Shown here one piece after another: positions 11,967-21,980 of a stretch of DNA of 64,000 nt. The notes below the pieces were generated by a model. It searched no databases and had not been told where the DNA came from. It saw only the letters and a program-made list of their open reading frames with translations. How positions within the stretch are numbered: position 1 is the stretch's first letter; every line of letters begins with the position of its first letter. A program made the position numbers and the translations under genes. Source of the stretch: Lunularia cruciata (Eukaryota; Streptophyta; Marchantiopsida; Lunulariales; Lunulariaceae); NCBI GenBank assembly GCA_948567375.1, contig OX419760.1:40858001-40922000 (forward strand). The letters are read 5' to 3'.

Positions 11967-14182
11967 CAAAGTCCACAATCTCCTTGTACTCTATTGGAAC
12001 CTCTTGAGTGATTGAGATTGTCATGAGCTCCTCATCTAAGAAAGAATCATCCACTGGCTCATCTTTATCATGATCATAGGCCCTAGATAAGAAATTGGCA
12101 TTTGCTTGTTTCTTTCCTGGCCTACCCTCAATGGTGTAGTCATACTCAAATAAGAATATCATCCACCTAGCCAGCCTCCCTTCCACATTATGCTTGTAGA
12201 AGATGTACTTCAAAGCCTTGTGATCCATGAAAATGTTGGCTTTCCCTCCAATCAAGTAGTGTCTAAATTTCTTGTGACCAAAGATCACTAACAACCCTTC
12301 TCTCTTTATGACTAAGTAGTTCTTTTTTACTACCATCATTGGCCTACTAGCTTAAGTTATTAGATGATCATGCACAACTTGGTCTAATTGACTAAGAGTG
12401 CATCCTATACCTACATTGGAAGCATCAGTGTAGAGGTTGAAAGGCTTACTCCAATTAGGTTTAGCAAGAATTGGAGCTACAACAAGAGATTGCTTGAGCT
12501 CCTCAAAAACTTTGAGAAGCTCCTTGTCCTCCAAAATCACCATGTATTCTACACCCTCTTCATGTAGATAGTCAATGCATAAGCCTCGTTGGAAAATGAG
12601 AAGATGAACCTCCTATAATACTCAACCATCCCCAAGAATTGGCGTAACTTTGTCAAGCTTGAACTGAATGGAAGATTTGATATTTCCCTCACCTTCTCAA
12701 GTTCAACTGTTATTCCATCCTTGGAGATGATGTGCCCCAAAAGTAGACCTTTTTCACAATAAAAAATGAACTCCTTTGGGTTGAGTGATGTATTTGCTTC
12801 ATCCAAGCATTGCAAGACCTTGATCTGGTGCTCAAAGTGCTCCTTCTTCATTGATGTCATCAAAAGTCATCAATGAAGTCTCTCACAAATTTTCCAATGA
12901 AAGGTTCAAACACCTTGTTCATGAAACGTTGGAATGTGGTTGGAGTATTGAAAAACCCAAAAAGCATGACCTTGAAAGCATAAATCTCCCAAGGTGTGGT
13001 GAATGTGGTGAGTAGTTGATGCTCTAGTGCAATCTTTATTTAGTTATACCCACTATAACCATCTCCAAAACTATTCCCTTATGACATACAACCTCCTCCA
13101 AGATCTCATCAATGAATGCCATAGTAGTCCTTCTAATAACAACATTGAGCTTCTTGCAATCCACACATATGCAAAGCTTGCCATTCTTTTTTTTCATAAT
13201 CACAATTGGAGACACTCATTCTAAATTCTCTACCTCAAAGATAAATCTGGCCTCTTGAGCTATCAATCTCCTCCTTCATAACCAAAGATATTGGTGGACT
13301 AATGCAATGTGGCCTTTGGCAGATTGGTCTTGCATGTGACTTCACCTCTATCTTGCACTCCTCCAAGGTGACTTCCTTTAGATCCTTGTAATTGAAAGCA
13401 AACACATGGATGAACTTGCGGAACATCTCCTCAAATCTTACTTTTTCCTCCTTGGTAAGATTTGGACCATACTTGAGGGTACATAACCTCCCCTTTGTCT
13501 CCTCAAGTGTCAATGGTAATTTATCTGAGTCTTTCACAACCTTTATTAGAGGCAAAATCCATAGCACACAAGGGATACACATCTAAATTAAATTCAGATC
13601 CATCCTCCTCCATAGAAGTCTCTTCCTCCATGCTTGTGTCAATACCTAAAGCTCCTTCTTTAGAATCTGATTCCCAATGATCAGAAGATGGTGTATCTGA
13701 ATATAAAGTGTTGGTGGTGTTAGTAATAAGAACTGTAACTATATGGTTTGATGGCCCAATCCTCAAGTACCTTTAGTGCTATTGGTCAATTATGCGTGCT
13801 GCTCTCAACCATGGCCTCCCAAGAAGTAAATCATAACTTGAATCCTTCAAGACTTGGAAAGTCATGAGATTTTGAACTCCCATAATTGAAACTACTACTT
13901 TATCCATCATCCTTATTGGTTTGACTTGTTGCTTTTTTACCATACTCACTACAAATGTTGAAGGTCTAGAGGATATCATACCCAACTTCTTCATCAACCT
14001 CTCTCACATGGTAGTCACTTCAGATCCTCTATCAACAAGTGCAACCTTGATGTTGTGACCATTCACTCTCACATCAATCTTGGAAGCATATTCATAAGCC
14101 TCCTATGGTGTTGGTTTGGCATCCAACACCCCCATTGATATTGGAGCTTTTGCTTTCTTCTTCTTCTTGCTCCTTGTAGAAC
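11967..14182 (-). pseudogene. pol: A2 pol: protease to RNase H, disrupted
   Basis: Minus-strand pol in pieces. Protease C-terminus at about 13800-13997 (SSYDLLLGRPWLRAA), acidic linker and RT start at 13235-13766, RT palm at about 12870-13230, thumb at 12549-12863, RNase H at 11967-12543 (YTDASNVGIG, VTDHKAL equivalent MDHKALKY). The RT box FIDDF is kept near 12870 but is followed at once by stops. At the gag-protease position where A1 and A3 have TGA, this copy has a sense codon (AAA). The copy is dead. Confidence 0.75.
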
Positions 14183-14183
14183 T

Positions 14184-14872
14184 ATAACACCCATTTGTGC
14201 ATGTGTGTGGTATTATGATATTTAGCGTGGTATTACAAGTACTTGAGAGCTATTATTTACATAGAGATAAAAGATGGTTCTACATTAGTCATGATTAGCT
14301 AAAGTTAGTCATAGCTAAGATAGAGGAGATCTTACTTTAGAGGAAGTGGAAAGGATGAGCACCACTACTTTGGATTCTAGTGTGTTGACTTGGTATTATT
14401 CCTAGGTGTTTGGCTTTGAGGAAAGAGTTGAGAACTCTTGGGCCCACAAGCCTTTTTGTTTTGGATTCTTTTATAGTCCAAGGATAGCCCATGTGAAGGA
14501 ATCCTTGACTTAGTGGTTGGGTCAAGATAAGATCACATGTTTAGTGGAATATGCATATGTAGATGGATGTTCCTTTATAGTTTTTGACTTTACTTGACTT
14601 TTAGCCTAGTAACTTGAGTTACTCTAGTAATTAGTAACTTTGGTGCGTAACTATTTCACAAGTATATAAACAAGGGGTAAGGAAGTACTCATCATCCTTT
14701 CATTTGCAAGTATCTCTCTCATTGAGTTCTCTAGTGAGCAATGTCTTGAGTATTGGAGTGTTATCCTTGGAGGAGTATGATGGAGTTGGGGTTCTTTGCC
14801 TTCTTAATCCATGGTGTGCTACCATAATAGTTATCAGAGGTTCATCCTGAGTGAGAGACAAGCCGACTCACA
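14184..14872 (+). mobile_element. Solo family A LTR inside A2 gag
   Basis: About 689 bp, (T)ATAACACCC...GACTCACA, plus orientation, opposite to the surrounding A2. The gag sequence continues on both sides ('ccttgtagaact' to 'aactcaaacc'). The flanks GAACT (14179-14183) and AAACT (14873-14877) look like a 5-bp target duplication with one change. The first G of the canonical TG is altered. No internal sequence is present, so this is a solo LTR. Confidence 0.85.
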
Positions 14873-15855
14873 AAACTCAAACCACCTCTAAGCTCTTTTC
14901 TCAAGGTAGGATTCAAAGTAATCAGTTGATCTATTATGATGTTAGCCTTATGACTACCAACATCCTCCAACACATTGTAGTTCTATTGTTGCTTTGCGAT
15001 CAAGAAGTCCTCCACTTCCAACTTCTTCCTTGGAGTCTTTGTTATTGATGGTGTTGAGCTACTAGTGAAAGTGCTCCTTGTAGACATAGGAGTATCCTTG
15101 TTAGGAGTAAATCTTTGAGAGGAGTGTACATCCTCTACAAAACAAGCTCTCTTCTTCTCTTGTGCCAAAAGCTCAAAATTAAGACCTTCAAAGTCTGAGC
15201 ACTCTCCTTTCTCATACTTGTTCTCAATCACATCTATGGATGCTATCCCCTTAAATTTATTTGGATTAGGAGCCACTTTGATTTCACTACCTCCCTCTTT
15301 CCCTCTATTGGCTTTCTCATAATCCCTTCTTCCATGGTAAAAGGAATTTGGGCAATTCATTTGAATGTGACCTCTTCCTCTAGAACTGAAATAATTTCTA
15401 TCATTGAAATTGGTGGTTTGTTGGTTGGTTGGTTGGTTGGCTTCCTCTATATGGATAGCTTCTATTACTCTTACACCCTCCACCTTTCTCTTCTCCCATA
15501 GTTGCATTACATTGATCTTGAGATCTGCAAGTTGTTCCGTGATGGTTTGAAGTGGATCTTTTGGTAGAGGTGCAAGAATTGGAGCAACTATTACTTGTGG
15601 TGCAACCCTTGCCACCAAAAGTACCAGAAGTTCCACTATACTTGTAGCCTTGAGGAGGATGCACAAACTCCTTCACCATCAAATCACTTTCATCCCCTTC
15701 CAAATTCTCCTCCATACAAATTTCAATCTTGATAGCTTCAACCTTAGAAGAAGGTTTCTCATATCTCACCTTGCTTCTAATCTGTAGTCTCAACCCTCTC
15801 ACAAAATTCTTGGTGAGCATGGCTCTCATTCAAATCATAATGGTCTCTACATCAG
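14873..15855 (-). pseudogene. gag: A2 gag, partial
   Basis: Continues the A2 gag on the minus strand. A 227-codon open stretch (14983-15666) carries the Q/K-rich linker and nucleocapsid region. The knuckle reads FSSRGRGHIQMNCP, so both N-terminal cysteines are lost. A short TTGG tetranucleotide expansion lies at about 15418-15440. The N-terminal gag half is replaced by unrelated sequence beyond about 15855, so A2 lacks its 5' end, leader and 5' LTR. Confidence 0.75.
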
Positions 15856-16100
15856 TTGACCACCGCCACATACACTTGAGGAAATGAACATTTGATGCAA
15901 ATTAAGAGCTGAGCTAAGCTAAGTCCGGATAATTTTTAGAGTGATTACACTCCCACTAAGAGACTTTGGAAGTCATCCCTATCATACCATCTTCAAAACC
16001 ATTATGGAGGATAGAAAATACACACCACTACTTGAACTCAAACCTCTGTCTATAGGAGAGAAAACATCAAAATGTGTAACACCTTAGAAGTGGTGGCAAA
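15856..16100. other. Unassigned junction DNA
   Basis: Lies between truncated A2 gag (minus) and truncated A5 pol (plus). It does not visibly match any other repeat in the window and has no coding signal. It may be filler at a rearrangement point. Confidence 0.3.
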
Positions 16101-16641
16101 ATGGATGTGGATATGGGAGTATATAACAACCATGAAGACTCAAGTATAAGACAACCAAGAACTCAAGTCTAGGACAACTATGAAGACTTCCAATGGATAT
16201 TCTCCATTTCAATTGGTATATGGTATTGAGTCTACCTTACTTATTCACTTTGATCTTCCTATCTTCCAAAGCATTCATAGGAGATTGAAGAAAGCACAAG
16301 GAGGTGATGTAAACAAGTCAAGGAAGAATCAACACATGGAATTGGAAGAGGCAAGAGCAGTTGCTATGGTTCAAGTGGAGCAAGCCCAAAGGAAACAAAA
16401 GGAGAGCTTTGACAAGAAGCAATGCAAGAAGAAGGTGGAGCCTTTCAAAGAAGGATATTGGATAATGTTGTTTGATTCTTTTTGATTCAAGAGAGTGCAA
16501 AAGAAGTTTTTGCCTAAGTACTTTGGACCTTTTATAGTGGAAAAGGTGTGGGGTAATTATACTTATGATCTCAAGGAGTTGGGAGAAAGATACTTTGATA
16601 GCATTAACCATGATAAGTTGAAGATGTATCATAGAAAGTAG
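16100..16641 (+). pseudogene. pol: A5 integrase C-terminus
   Basis: Plus-strand fragment of family A integrase, equivalent to the last 160 or so codons of the A3 pol (YSPFQLVYGIESTL, then the K/E-rich linker, GPFIVEK, HDKLKMYHRK). It keeps one long frame (16180-16485) and ends at the TAG near 16640. The 5' edge is a local triplication (16118-16191). A purine-rich stretch and the LTR start follow, so it is the 3' end of an otherwise deleted element. Confidence 0.75.
16118..16191. repeat. Imperfect triplication of a 23-26 bp unit
   Basis: Three neighbouring copies of a unit like 'agtataagacaaccatgaagact' (16118-16142, 16143-16165, 16166-16191). Other family A copies have it once in integrase. 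It lies at the broken 5' edge of A5. Confidence 0.75.
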
Positions 16642-16689
16642 AGAGACCTTTACTTTGAGGACAAAGCAAAATCTTAGTTTAGGAGTAAA

Positions 16690-17030
16690 TGTAACACCCA
16701 TTTGTGCATGTACATGCTATTGTGATATTAAGTTTGGTATTGCAAGTACTTGAGAGATATTATTTATGTATAGATAAACGATGGTTCTACATTAGTCATG
16801 ATTAGCTAAAGTAAATCATAGCTAAGATAAAGGGGACCTTATTTTAGAAGCAATGGAAAAGATGAGCACCAATATTTTGGATTCTAGTGTGTTGACTTGG
16901 TATTATACCTAGGTGTTTGGCTTTGAGGAAAAAGTTAAGAACTCTTGGACCCACAAGCATTTTTGTTTCGGATTCTTCTATAGTCCAAGGATAGTCCATG
17001 TGAAGGAATCCTTGACATAGTAGTTGGGTC
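16690..17030 (+). mobile_element. A5 3' LTR, first part
   Basis: Starts TGTAACACCC right after the purine tract and stops at 'gttgggtc' where A4 is inserted. The missing part continues at 20813-21160. The two pieces add up to about 689 bp, the normal family A LTR length. Confidence 0.85.
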
Positions 17031-17719
17031 TGTAACACCCATTTGTGCATGCGTGTGGTATTGTGATATTTAGCTTGGTATTACAAGTACTTAAGAGATA
17101 TTTTTTATAGAGATAACGGATGGTTCTATATTAGTCATGGTTAGCTAAAGTTAGTCATAGCTAAGATAGAGGGGGACCTTAATTTAGAGGAAGTAGAAAG
17201 ATGAGCACCACTATTTGGATTTTAGTGTGTTGACTTGGTATTATTCCTAGGTGTTTGGCTTTGAGGAAAGAGTTGAGAACTCTTGGGCCCGCAAGCCTTT
17301 TTGTTTTGGATTCTTCTTTAGTCCAAGGATAGCCCATGTGAAGGAATCCTTGACTTAGTGGTTGGGTCAAGATAAGACCACATGCTTAGGGGAATATGCG
17401 CATGTGAATGGATATTTCTTTCTTCTTTCTGATTTTACTTGACTTTTAGTCTAGTTACTTGAGTTACTACGGTAATTAGTAACTTTGGTACGTAACTATT
17501 TCACAAGTATATAAACAAGGGGTGAAGAGGTACTCATCATCCTTTCAGTTGCAACTATCTCTCTCTCATTGAGTTCTCTAATGAGCAATATCTTGAGTCT
17601 TGGAGTGTTAGCCTTGGAGGAGTATGATGGAGTTCGGGTTCCTTGCCTTCTTAGTCCATGGTGCGCTACCATAATAGCCATTAGAGGTTCATCCTGAGTG
17701 AGAGACAGACCGGCTCACA
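17031..17719 (+). mobile_element. A4 5' LTR
   Basis: 689 bp, TGTAACACCC...CGGCTCACA. It contains a TATA-like 'tatataaacaagg' about 475 bp in (near 17510), followed by the conserved R/U5 part ending in the inverted-end dinucleotide CA. Confidence 0.9.
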
Positions 17720-17723
17720 TTTT

Positions 17724-17740
17724 TGGTTCCATTGCCGGGA
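17724..17740 (+). other. Primer-binding site (tRNA-Asp-like) of A4
   Basis: Four T after the LTR comes TGGTTCCATTGCCGGGA. From memory, the PBS for plant tRNA-Asp is TGGCGCCGTTGCCGGGG, which differs at positions 4, 5, 9 and 17. The copies at 29082-29098 (A3) and 47453-47469 (A6) carry TGGTTCCGTTGCC. A tRNA-Asp-type primer is known for Athila-like plant elements; the exact tRNA is inferred. Confidence 0.6.
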
Positions 17741-17790
17741 ACTCTCTAGAAGGCAAGATAAGGTTCCGTGTTGAGTTCTACATTAGGCAG

Positions 17791-17931
17791 ATGGAGGCTA
17801 TGAGAGCTCACTTGGAGAGAACATTAGGAGAGGAGAGTGCTGAACTTATGTTAGAGAACCAAGATCTATTTGTTTACCCTGTAGTTCATTATGATGTCTT
17901 TGAAGAGATTTTGTACATCTTGTACACATGA
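17791..17931 (+). CDS. Short leader ORF of A4 (46 codons)
   Basis: ATG at 17791 to TGA at 17931, encoding MEAMRAHLERTLGEESAELM and a C-terminus ending EEILYILYT. The frame is also open upstream through the PBS. Copy A3 keeps the same peptide (28891-29022) with only a few changes. It lies between PBS and ORF1. It could be a small uORF that affects translation of the genomic RNA, or only conserved by recent ancestry. No domain is recognised. Confidence 0.3.
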   Translation: MEAMRAHLERTLGEESAELMLENQDLFVYPVVHYDVFEEILYILYT

Positions 17932-18138
17932 GAGGATTTGGAGAGATTGTGTGAGGTGGATTGTAGATTTTGGGAATTAAGGTGATTTTAGGCAAAATGT
18001 CAAGTTTGAGATCTGAATTTGAAATTTCTACACATGATAGCTTGGGTTATCTTTCACTTAGCACACTTGGAATCATTGTGAGAGCTATTATGCGCATTGG
18101 GCTAGAATTTTTGAAACTTGATAGGATAAATTGCTCCT

Positions 18139-18262
18139 GCAACTGCATGCTCTCTGGACAATTGTACAGAGTCTGCCATTTCTTAAGTTTTCATTGGATT
18201 GCAACTGCATGCTCTCTGGACAATTGTACAGAGTCTGCCATTTCTTAAGTTTTCATTGGATT
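18139..18262. repeat. Perfect 62-bp tandem duplication in A4 leader
   Basis: Units 18139-18200 and 18201-18262 are identical, each starting 'gcaactgcatgctctctgg' and ending 'cattggatt'. Copy A3 has the unit once (near 28640-28690, minus strand), so the duplication is private to A4. Confidence 0.95.
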
Positions 18263-18624
18263 ACTGTGAAACTTTTCATGAAAATTTAATACAATATATT
18301 CTACTTGCTGACACAAAAATTAGAGAGAGATCATTTTTTAACAGAGAGTTATGAGTTTTTGAATTGAAGGAGGTGGTTTTCAGACAAAATCTGAAATATG
18401 TGTGTTGAATAGAAAGGTGTCTAGGCCAAATGGGTCAATGAAAAGATTTGAAATTTCGCAGACAGGGACACCTTGGAGTTGTGATGACATGTAAAAAATT
18501 TTGGAGGACTGTCAAATATAAGTTGAGAGATCTGAGTGTCAATTCTATAGAGTGGAGATCTTATGCATGAGGAGATTGAGAGCAACAAAAAGCATGTTTG
18601 AGTGTTTAGATTCATCTTGGGAAC

Positions 18625-19098
18625 ATGGAGGGTCACCAAGAGTGGAAATTGAGACTATGCAAGGTTCCCCAAGAATTTGAGGTGATTGCAGGGGTGGATT
18701 TGAGGAAAAGAGAGTTTACAATAGAATTTGAAGAGAGTGTTGAGAGGATCCAAAAACCTACACCACTTGGAAGAAAAAGTGAGTCTAAGTGCTTTCTATG
18801 TAGAGAGAAGAGACATAAGGCAAGTTCATGTCCATTGACCTTTGAGAGCAAGAGATTGAGGGAAAGGAGAGGCTTACTTGACTTGGGTTTGCATGCTGGA
18901 CCTTCTTCACCAAGATTGGGAGGAAGAAGATCTAAGACCAAGGAGTTGTGTGAGGTTTGTGGAGTTGAAGGACTTCCTAAAGGACATAAGTGTAGTGGAG
19001 TAAAATCACTTTTGGAGACTTTGGTGAAGGATCTTGGAGAGAGTCTTAGTACAGCTATAGAAATACTACCACTTTCATCAGCTAGTTCTCAAGATTAG
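18625..19098 (+). CDS. A4 ORF1: zinc-knuckle protein encoded ahead of gag
   Basis: 157 residues, ATG at 18625, intact. It has a CCHC-like knuckle at about residues 59-72 (CFLCREKRHKASSC) and a second Cys/His cluster at about 113-127 (CEVCGVEGLPKGHKC), followed by a helical Leu-rich and Ser-rich tail. It lies between the leader and gag, in a separate ORF. The same ORF is intact in A3, has one stop in A6 and is decayed in A1. An extra ORF before gag is known from Ogre/Tat elements, but I do not recognise this protein. RNA binding or a packaging role is only inferred from the knuckle. Confidence 0.7.
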   Translation: MEGHQEWKLRLCKVPQEFEVIAGVDLRKREFTIEFEESVERIQKPTPLGRKSESKCFLCREKRHKASSCPLTFESKRLRERRGLLDLGLHAGPSSPRLGGRRSKTKELCEVCGVEGLPKGHKCSGVKSLLETLVKDLGESLSTAIEILPLSSASSQD

Positions 19099-19320
19099 TG
19101 ATGGAGATAATCTTTCAACTTATGGATAAACTATCCATGAGGGTTTGAATAATATGCACTCTAAGATTTGATGTTGTTATAGAAATGTTGGAGCAACCTG
19201 AGCCTTTTGTGTTCCCTAGGGTGGATTACTCTCAAATGGTGTTAGTCATCTACATACTCTATTAGTTATGGAGTGGGAGAAAAAAAAATTTGAGAAAAAG
19301 AAAGATAGTGAGAGGTTAAG

Positions 19321-20763
19321 ATGGGGAAACTTCCGGTTTTCTTTGGCAAGGATGGAGAAGATGTGAAGTCCTTTGTGAGAGACTTCAAGAAAGCTTGCAT
19401 AGGAAACAATGAGAGGAGGAAGAATGAGTGGGCCTCATTATTACCAGATTTCTTTGAAGATGCAACACTTACATGGTATGAGTCAGAATACCAAAAGAGA
19501 GAGAGGAGAGATGGAAAAGAGAAGTCTTGGGAGACTTTGACTTTAGCACTCATTGAGAAATTTCTTCCTGATGAGAGTTATGAGAGATTGATGAGTGAGG
19601 TCACATTTCTCAAGCAAGGAGATGGAGAGAAAGTGAGAGTTTATGTGGAAAGAGTAGAAAAGTTAGAGTCCAGATTTTGCATAGTGTTGAGGAAAGGTGG
19701 AGATGATGTGGAGACTACTATGATTGGCATAGGGGCCATGCTCACCAAGAATTTTGTGAGAAGATTGAGACCACAAATTAAAAGCAAGGTGAGATATGAG
19801 AAACCTTCTTCCAAGGTTGAATCTATCAAGATCGCAATTCGTATGGAGGAGAGTTTGGAAGGGGATGAGAGTGATTTGGTGGTGAAGGAGATTGTGCATC
19901 CTCCTCAAGGCTACAATTATGGTGGAACTTCTGATACTTTGGTGGCAAGGGTTGCACCACAAGTAGTAGTTGCTCCAATGCTTGCACCTCCACCAAAAGA
20001 TCCACTTCAAACCATCATAGAACAACTTGCGGATCTCAAGATCAATGTGGTGCAACTATGGGAGAAGAGAGAGGTGGATCAGAATGTAGGGAGAGGGCCT
20101 AGGAGTTATGGAAACTATTCATATAGAGGAGGCCAACCAGCCAACAATTTCAATGATAGAAATTGTTTTTGTTGTGGAGGAAGAGGCCATATCCAAAGGA
20201 ATTGCCCAAACTCCACTTACCATGGAGGAAGGGGTTATGAGGGAGCCAATAGAGAGAAAGAGGGAGGTAGTGAAACCCAAGTGGCTCCTAATCCCAACAA
20301 AGGTAGGGGGATAGCATCCATAGATGTAGTTGAGAGCAAGTATGAGAAGGGACAGTGCTCAAACTCCAAGGGTCTTAATTTGGAGCTTTTGGCACAAGAG
20401 AAGAAGAGAGCTCATTTTGCAGAGGACGTTCATTCTTCTCAAGGATTTACTCCAAGCAAGGATACTCCTATATCTACTAGGAGCACTCGCACCTCAACAC
20501 CATCAACAACAAAGACTCCAAGGAAGAAGTTGGGGATGGAGGATTTCTTGATTTCAAAGCAACAGTGGAACTACAATGTGTTGGAGGATGTTGGTAGTCA
20601 CAAGGCTAACATCACAGTGTGCCAATTAATTGCTTTGAACCCTACCTTGAGAAAGGAGCTTAGAGGTGGTTTGAGTTCTACAAGGAGCAAGAAGAAGAAG
20701 AAGGCAAAAGTTCCAGTATCAATGGGTTTCCTTGCCTTCTTGTTCCATGGTGCGCTACCATAA
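19321..20763 (+). CDS. gag: A4 Gag polyprotein, open, with chimeric C-terminus
   Basis: 480 codons without a stop, the best gag in the window. It starts MGKLPVFFGKDGEDVKSFV; the N-terminal 170 residues form the capsid-type retrotransposon gag domain (WASLLPDFFEDATLTWYES). A P/Q-rich linker follows, and a CCHC knuckle CFCCGGRGHIQRNC at about 282-295 would bind genomic RNA. After residue 467 the reading runs across the deletion join into LTR sequence and ends 11 residues later, so the protease that normally continues in this frame is lost. It could still be made as a particle protein, but could not be processed by its own protease. Confidence 0.85.
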   Translation: MGKLPVFFGKDGEDVKSFVRDFKKACIGNNERRKNEWASLLPDFFEDATLTWYESEYQKRERRDGKEKSWETLTLALIEKFLPDESYERLMSEVTFLKQGDGEKVRVYVERVEKLESRFCIVLRKGGDDVETTMIGIGAMLTKNFVRRLRPQIKSKVRYEKPSSKVESIKIAIRMEESLEGDESDLVVKEIVHPPQGYNYGGTSDTLVARVAPQVVVAPMLAPPPKDPLQTIIEQLADLKINVVQLWEKREVDQNVGRGPRSYGNYSYRGGQPANNFNDRNCFCCGGRGHIQRNCPNSTYHGGRGYEGANREKEGGSETQVAPNPNKGRGIASIDVVESKYEKGQCSNSKGLNLELLAQEKKRAHFAEDVHSSQGFTPSKDTPISTRSTRTSTPSTTKTPRKKLGMEDFLISKQQWNYNVLEDVGSHKANITVCQLIALNPTLRKELRGGLSSTRSKKKKKAKVPVSMGFLAFLFHGALP

Positions 20764-20807
20764 TAGCCATCAGAGGTTCATCTTGAGTGAGAGATAGGCC
20801 GACTCAT
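20723..20807 (+). mobile_element. A4 3' LTR remnant
   Basis: The last 85 bp of a family A LTR (from 'ttccttgccttct' to 'gactcat'), joined directly to gag. It is followed by AGGTC, the right-hand target duplication. Confidence 0.8.
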
Positions 20808-21160
20808 AGGTCAAGATAAGACCATATGCTTAGGAGAATATTACCATGAGCATGGACATTCCTTTAGCTTTCTGACTTTATTTGACTTTAGCCTAGTAAC
20901 TTGAGTTACCCCAATAGTTAGTAACTTTGGTGCATACCTATTTCACAAGTATATAAACTAGGGGTGAGGAGGTACTCATCATCCTTTCATTAATAACTTT
21001 CTCTCTCTCACTAAGTTCTCTAGTGAGCAATGTCTTGAGTCTTGGAGTGTTAGCCTTGGAGGAGTATGATGGAGTTGGGGTTCTTTGTCTTCTTAGTCCC
21101 TGATGCGCTACCATAATAGCCATTAGAGGTTCATCCTGAGTGAGAGACAGGCTGGCTCAT
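20808..21160 (+). mobile_element. A5 3' LTR, second part
   Basis: Resumes the LTR exactly where 17030 left off ('ggtcaagataagaccat') and ends 'gctggctcat' at about 21160. The TATA-like 'tataaactaggggtg' lies near 20951. Beyond it the sequence becomes element E. Confidence 0.85.
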
Positions 21161-21980
21161 AAGACAAGTCTAACTTCTTGCATGGAAGGAAAGTGAGGCA
21201 ATTGTGGTGCATATCTATGTAGTAAGGAAACATAGAACACTTTATTGATCTTCATGTGTGGTAATAGCTTGAGGTAATAGGCCACTATGCCAATCTAATA
21301 GAGGATGGGAAATGGACTAATAAAATGCAGTCTAAGCTTAAAAGGAACAACTAACATGAGGTTGGTTGTGGATAGCTGGACTTGATCTCCAATGTTGAAC
21401 TCCATGTGCTTGAGATGTGCATCTACATATTATTTCTATTGATTTTGGCAATTTGCAACCTGTGCTTAACATTCTCTACACTCTATTGGATTTTATTAAC
21501 AAAAATGTTGATAACATCAACCTTTGTAGCCACTAGGTGGATCTTCACCAAGCTTGAAGGTGTGAAAGGGTGCTCTTTATACATGAGGAAGAATGATGTG
21601 ACTCATGTAGATGCATTCATTGAATTGTTGTAAGCAAATTCCACTAGTGGAAGTAAAGTGTCACATCTTTCTTGCTCATCTAAGGTGAAACCCCAGAGCA
21701 TGTCCTCAATAGTGCAATAAGCCCACTCTATTTTTCCATTGATTTGTAGATGGTATGTTGCTGACATGGCCAGTTTGGTTTTGAAGATGCGAATGAGTGT
21801 TCTCTAAGACAAATTACGGAATTGAGTGCCCTGATAGATGATGAGCACTTGAGACAAGCCATGGTGAGAAAAGACTACAACTAAATACAATTGAGCTAAT
21901 TGTGTAGCAATGACATCCTTGGTCTCAAGATGCACATGAATCATTTGTTGTATCAGTTCACAAAGATGACAATGGAGTCC
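21161..21980 (-). pseudogene. pol: Element E integrase relic
   Basis: Minus-strand reading gives a gypsy integrase core in broken frames: VFSHHGLSQVLIIYQGTQFR (the usual SDRGTQF Asp is lost), then KLAMSATYHLQINGKIEWAY and CTIEDMLWGFT, then FAYNNSMNASTW. This covers the second catalytic Asp region and the Glu region. It ends at 21980 where A3 is inserted; element E resumes at 29795 with RT. RT thumb, RNase H and the integrase N-terminus are absent, so E was already deleted before or during A3 insertion. Confidence 0.7.

Larger units (their letters stand above)
17031..20807 (+). mobile_element. Copy A4: pol-deleted family A element in the A5 LTR
   Basis: Complete 5' LTR, PBS, leader, ORF1 and gag, then an abrupt join near 20723 to the last 85 bp of an LTR. 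Flanks GGGTC (17026-17030) and AGGTC (20808-20812) form a near-perfect target duplication, so the whole piece entered the A5 LTR as one unit. The missing part is all of pol plus most of the 3' LTR. Either the deletion happened after insertion or a defective copy was mobilised in trans. Confidence 0.85.

Noticed and set aside
19663-20055. 130-codon minus ORF across A4 gag
   Set aside because: Antisense shadow of the well-supported gag frame.
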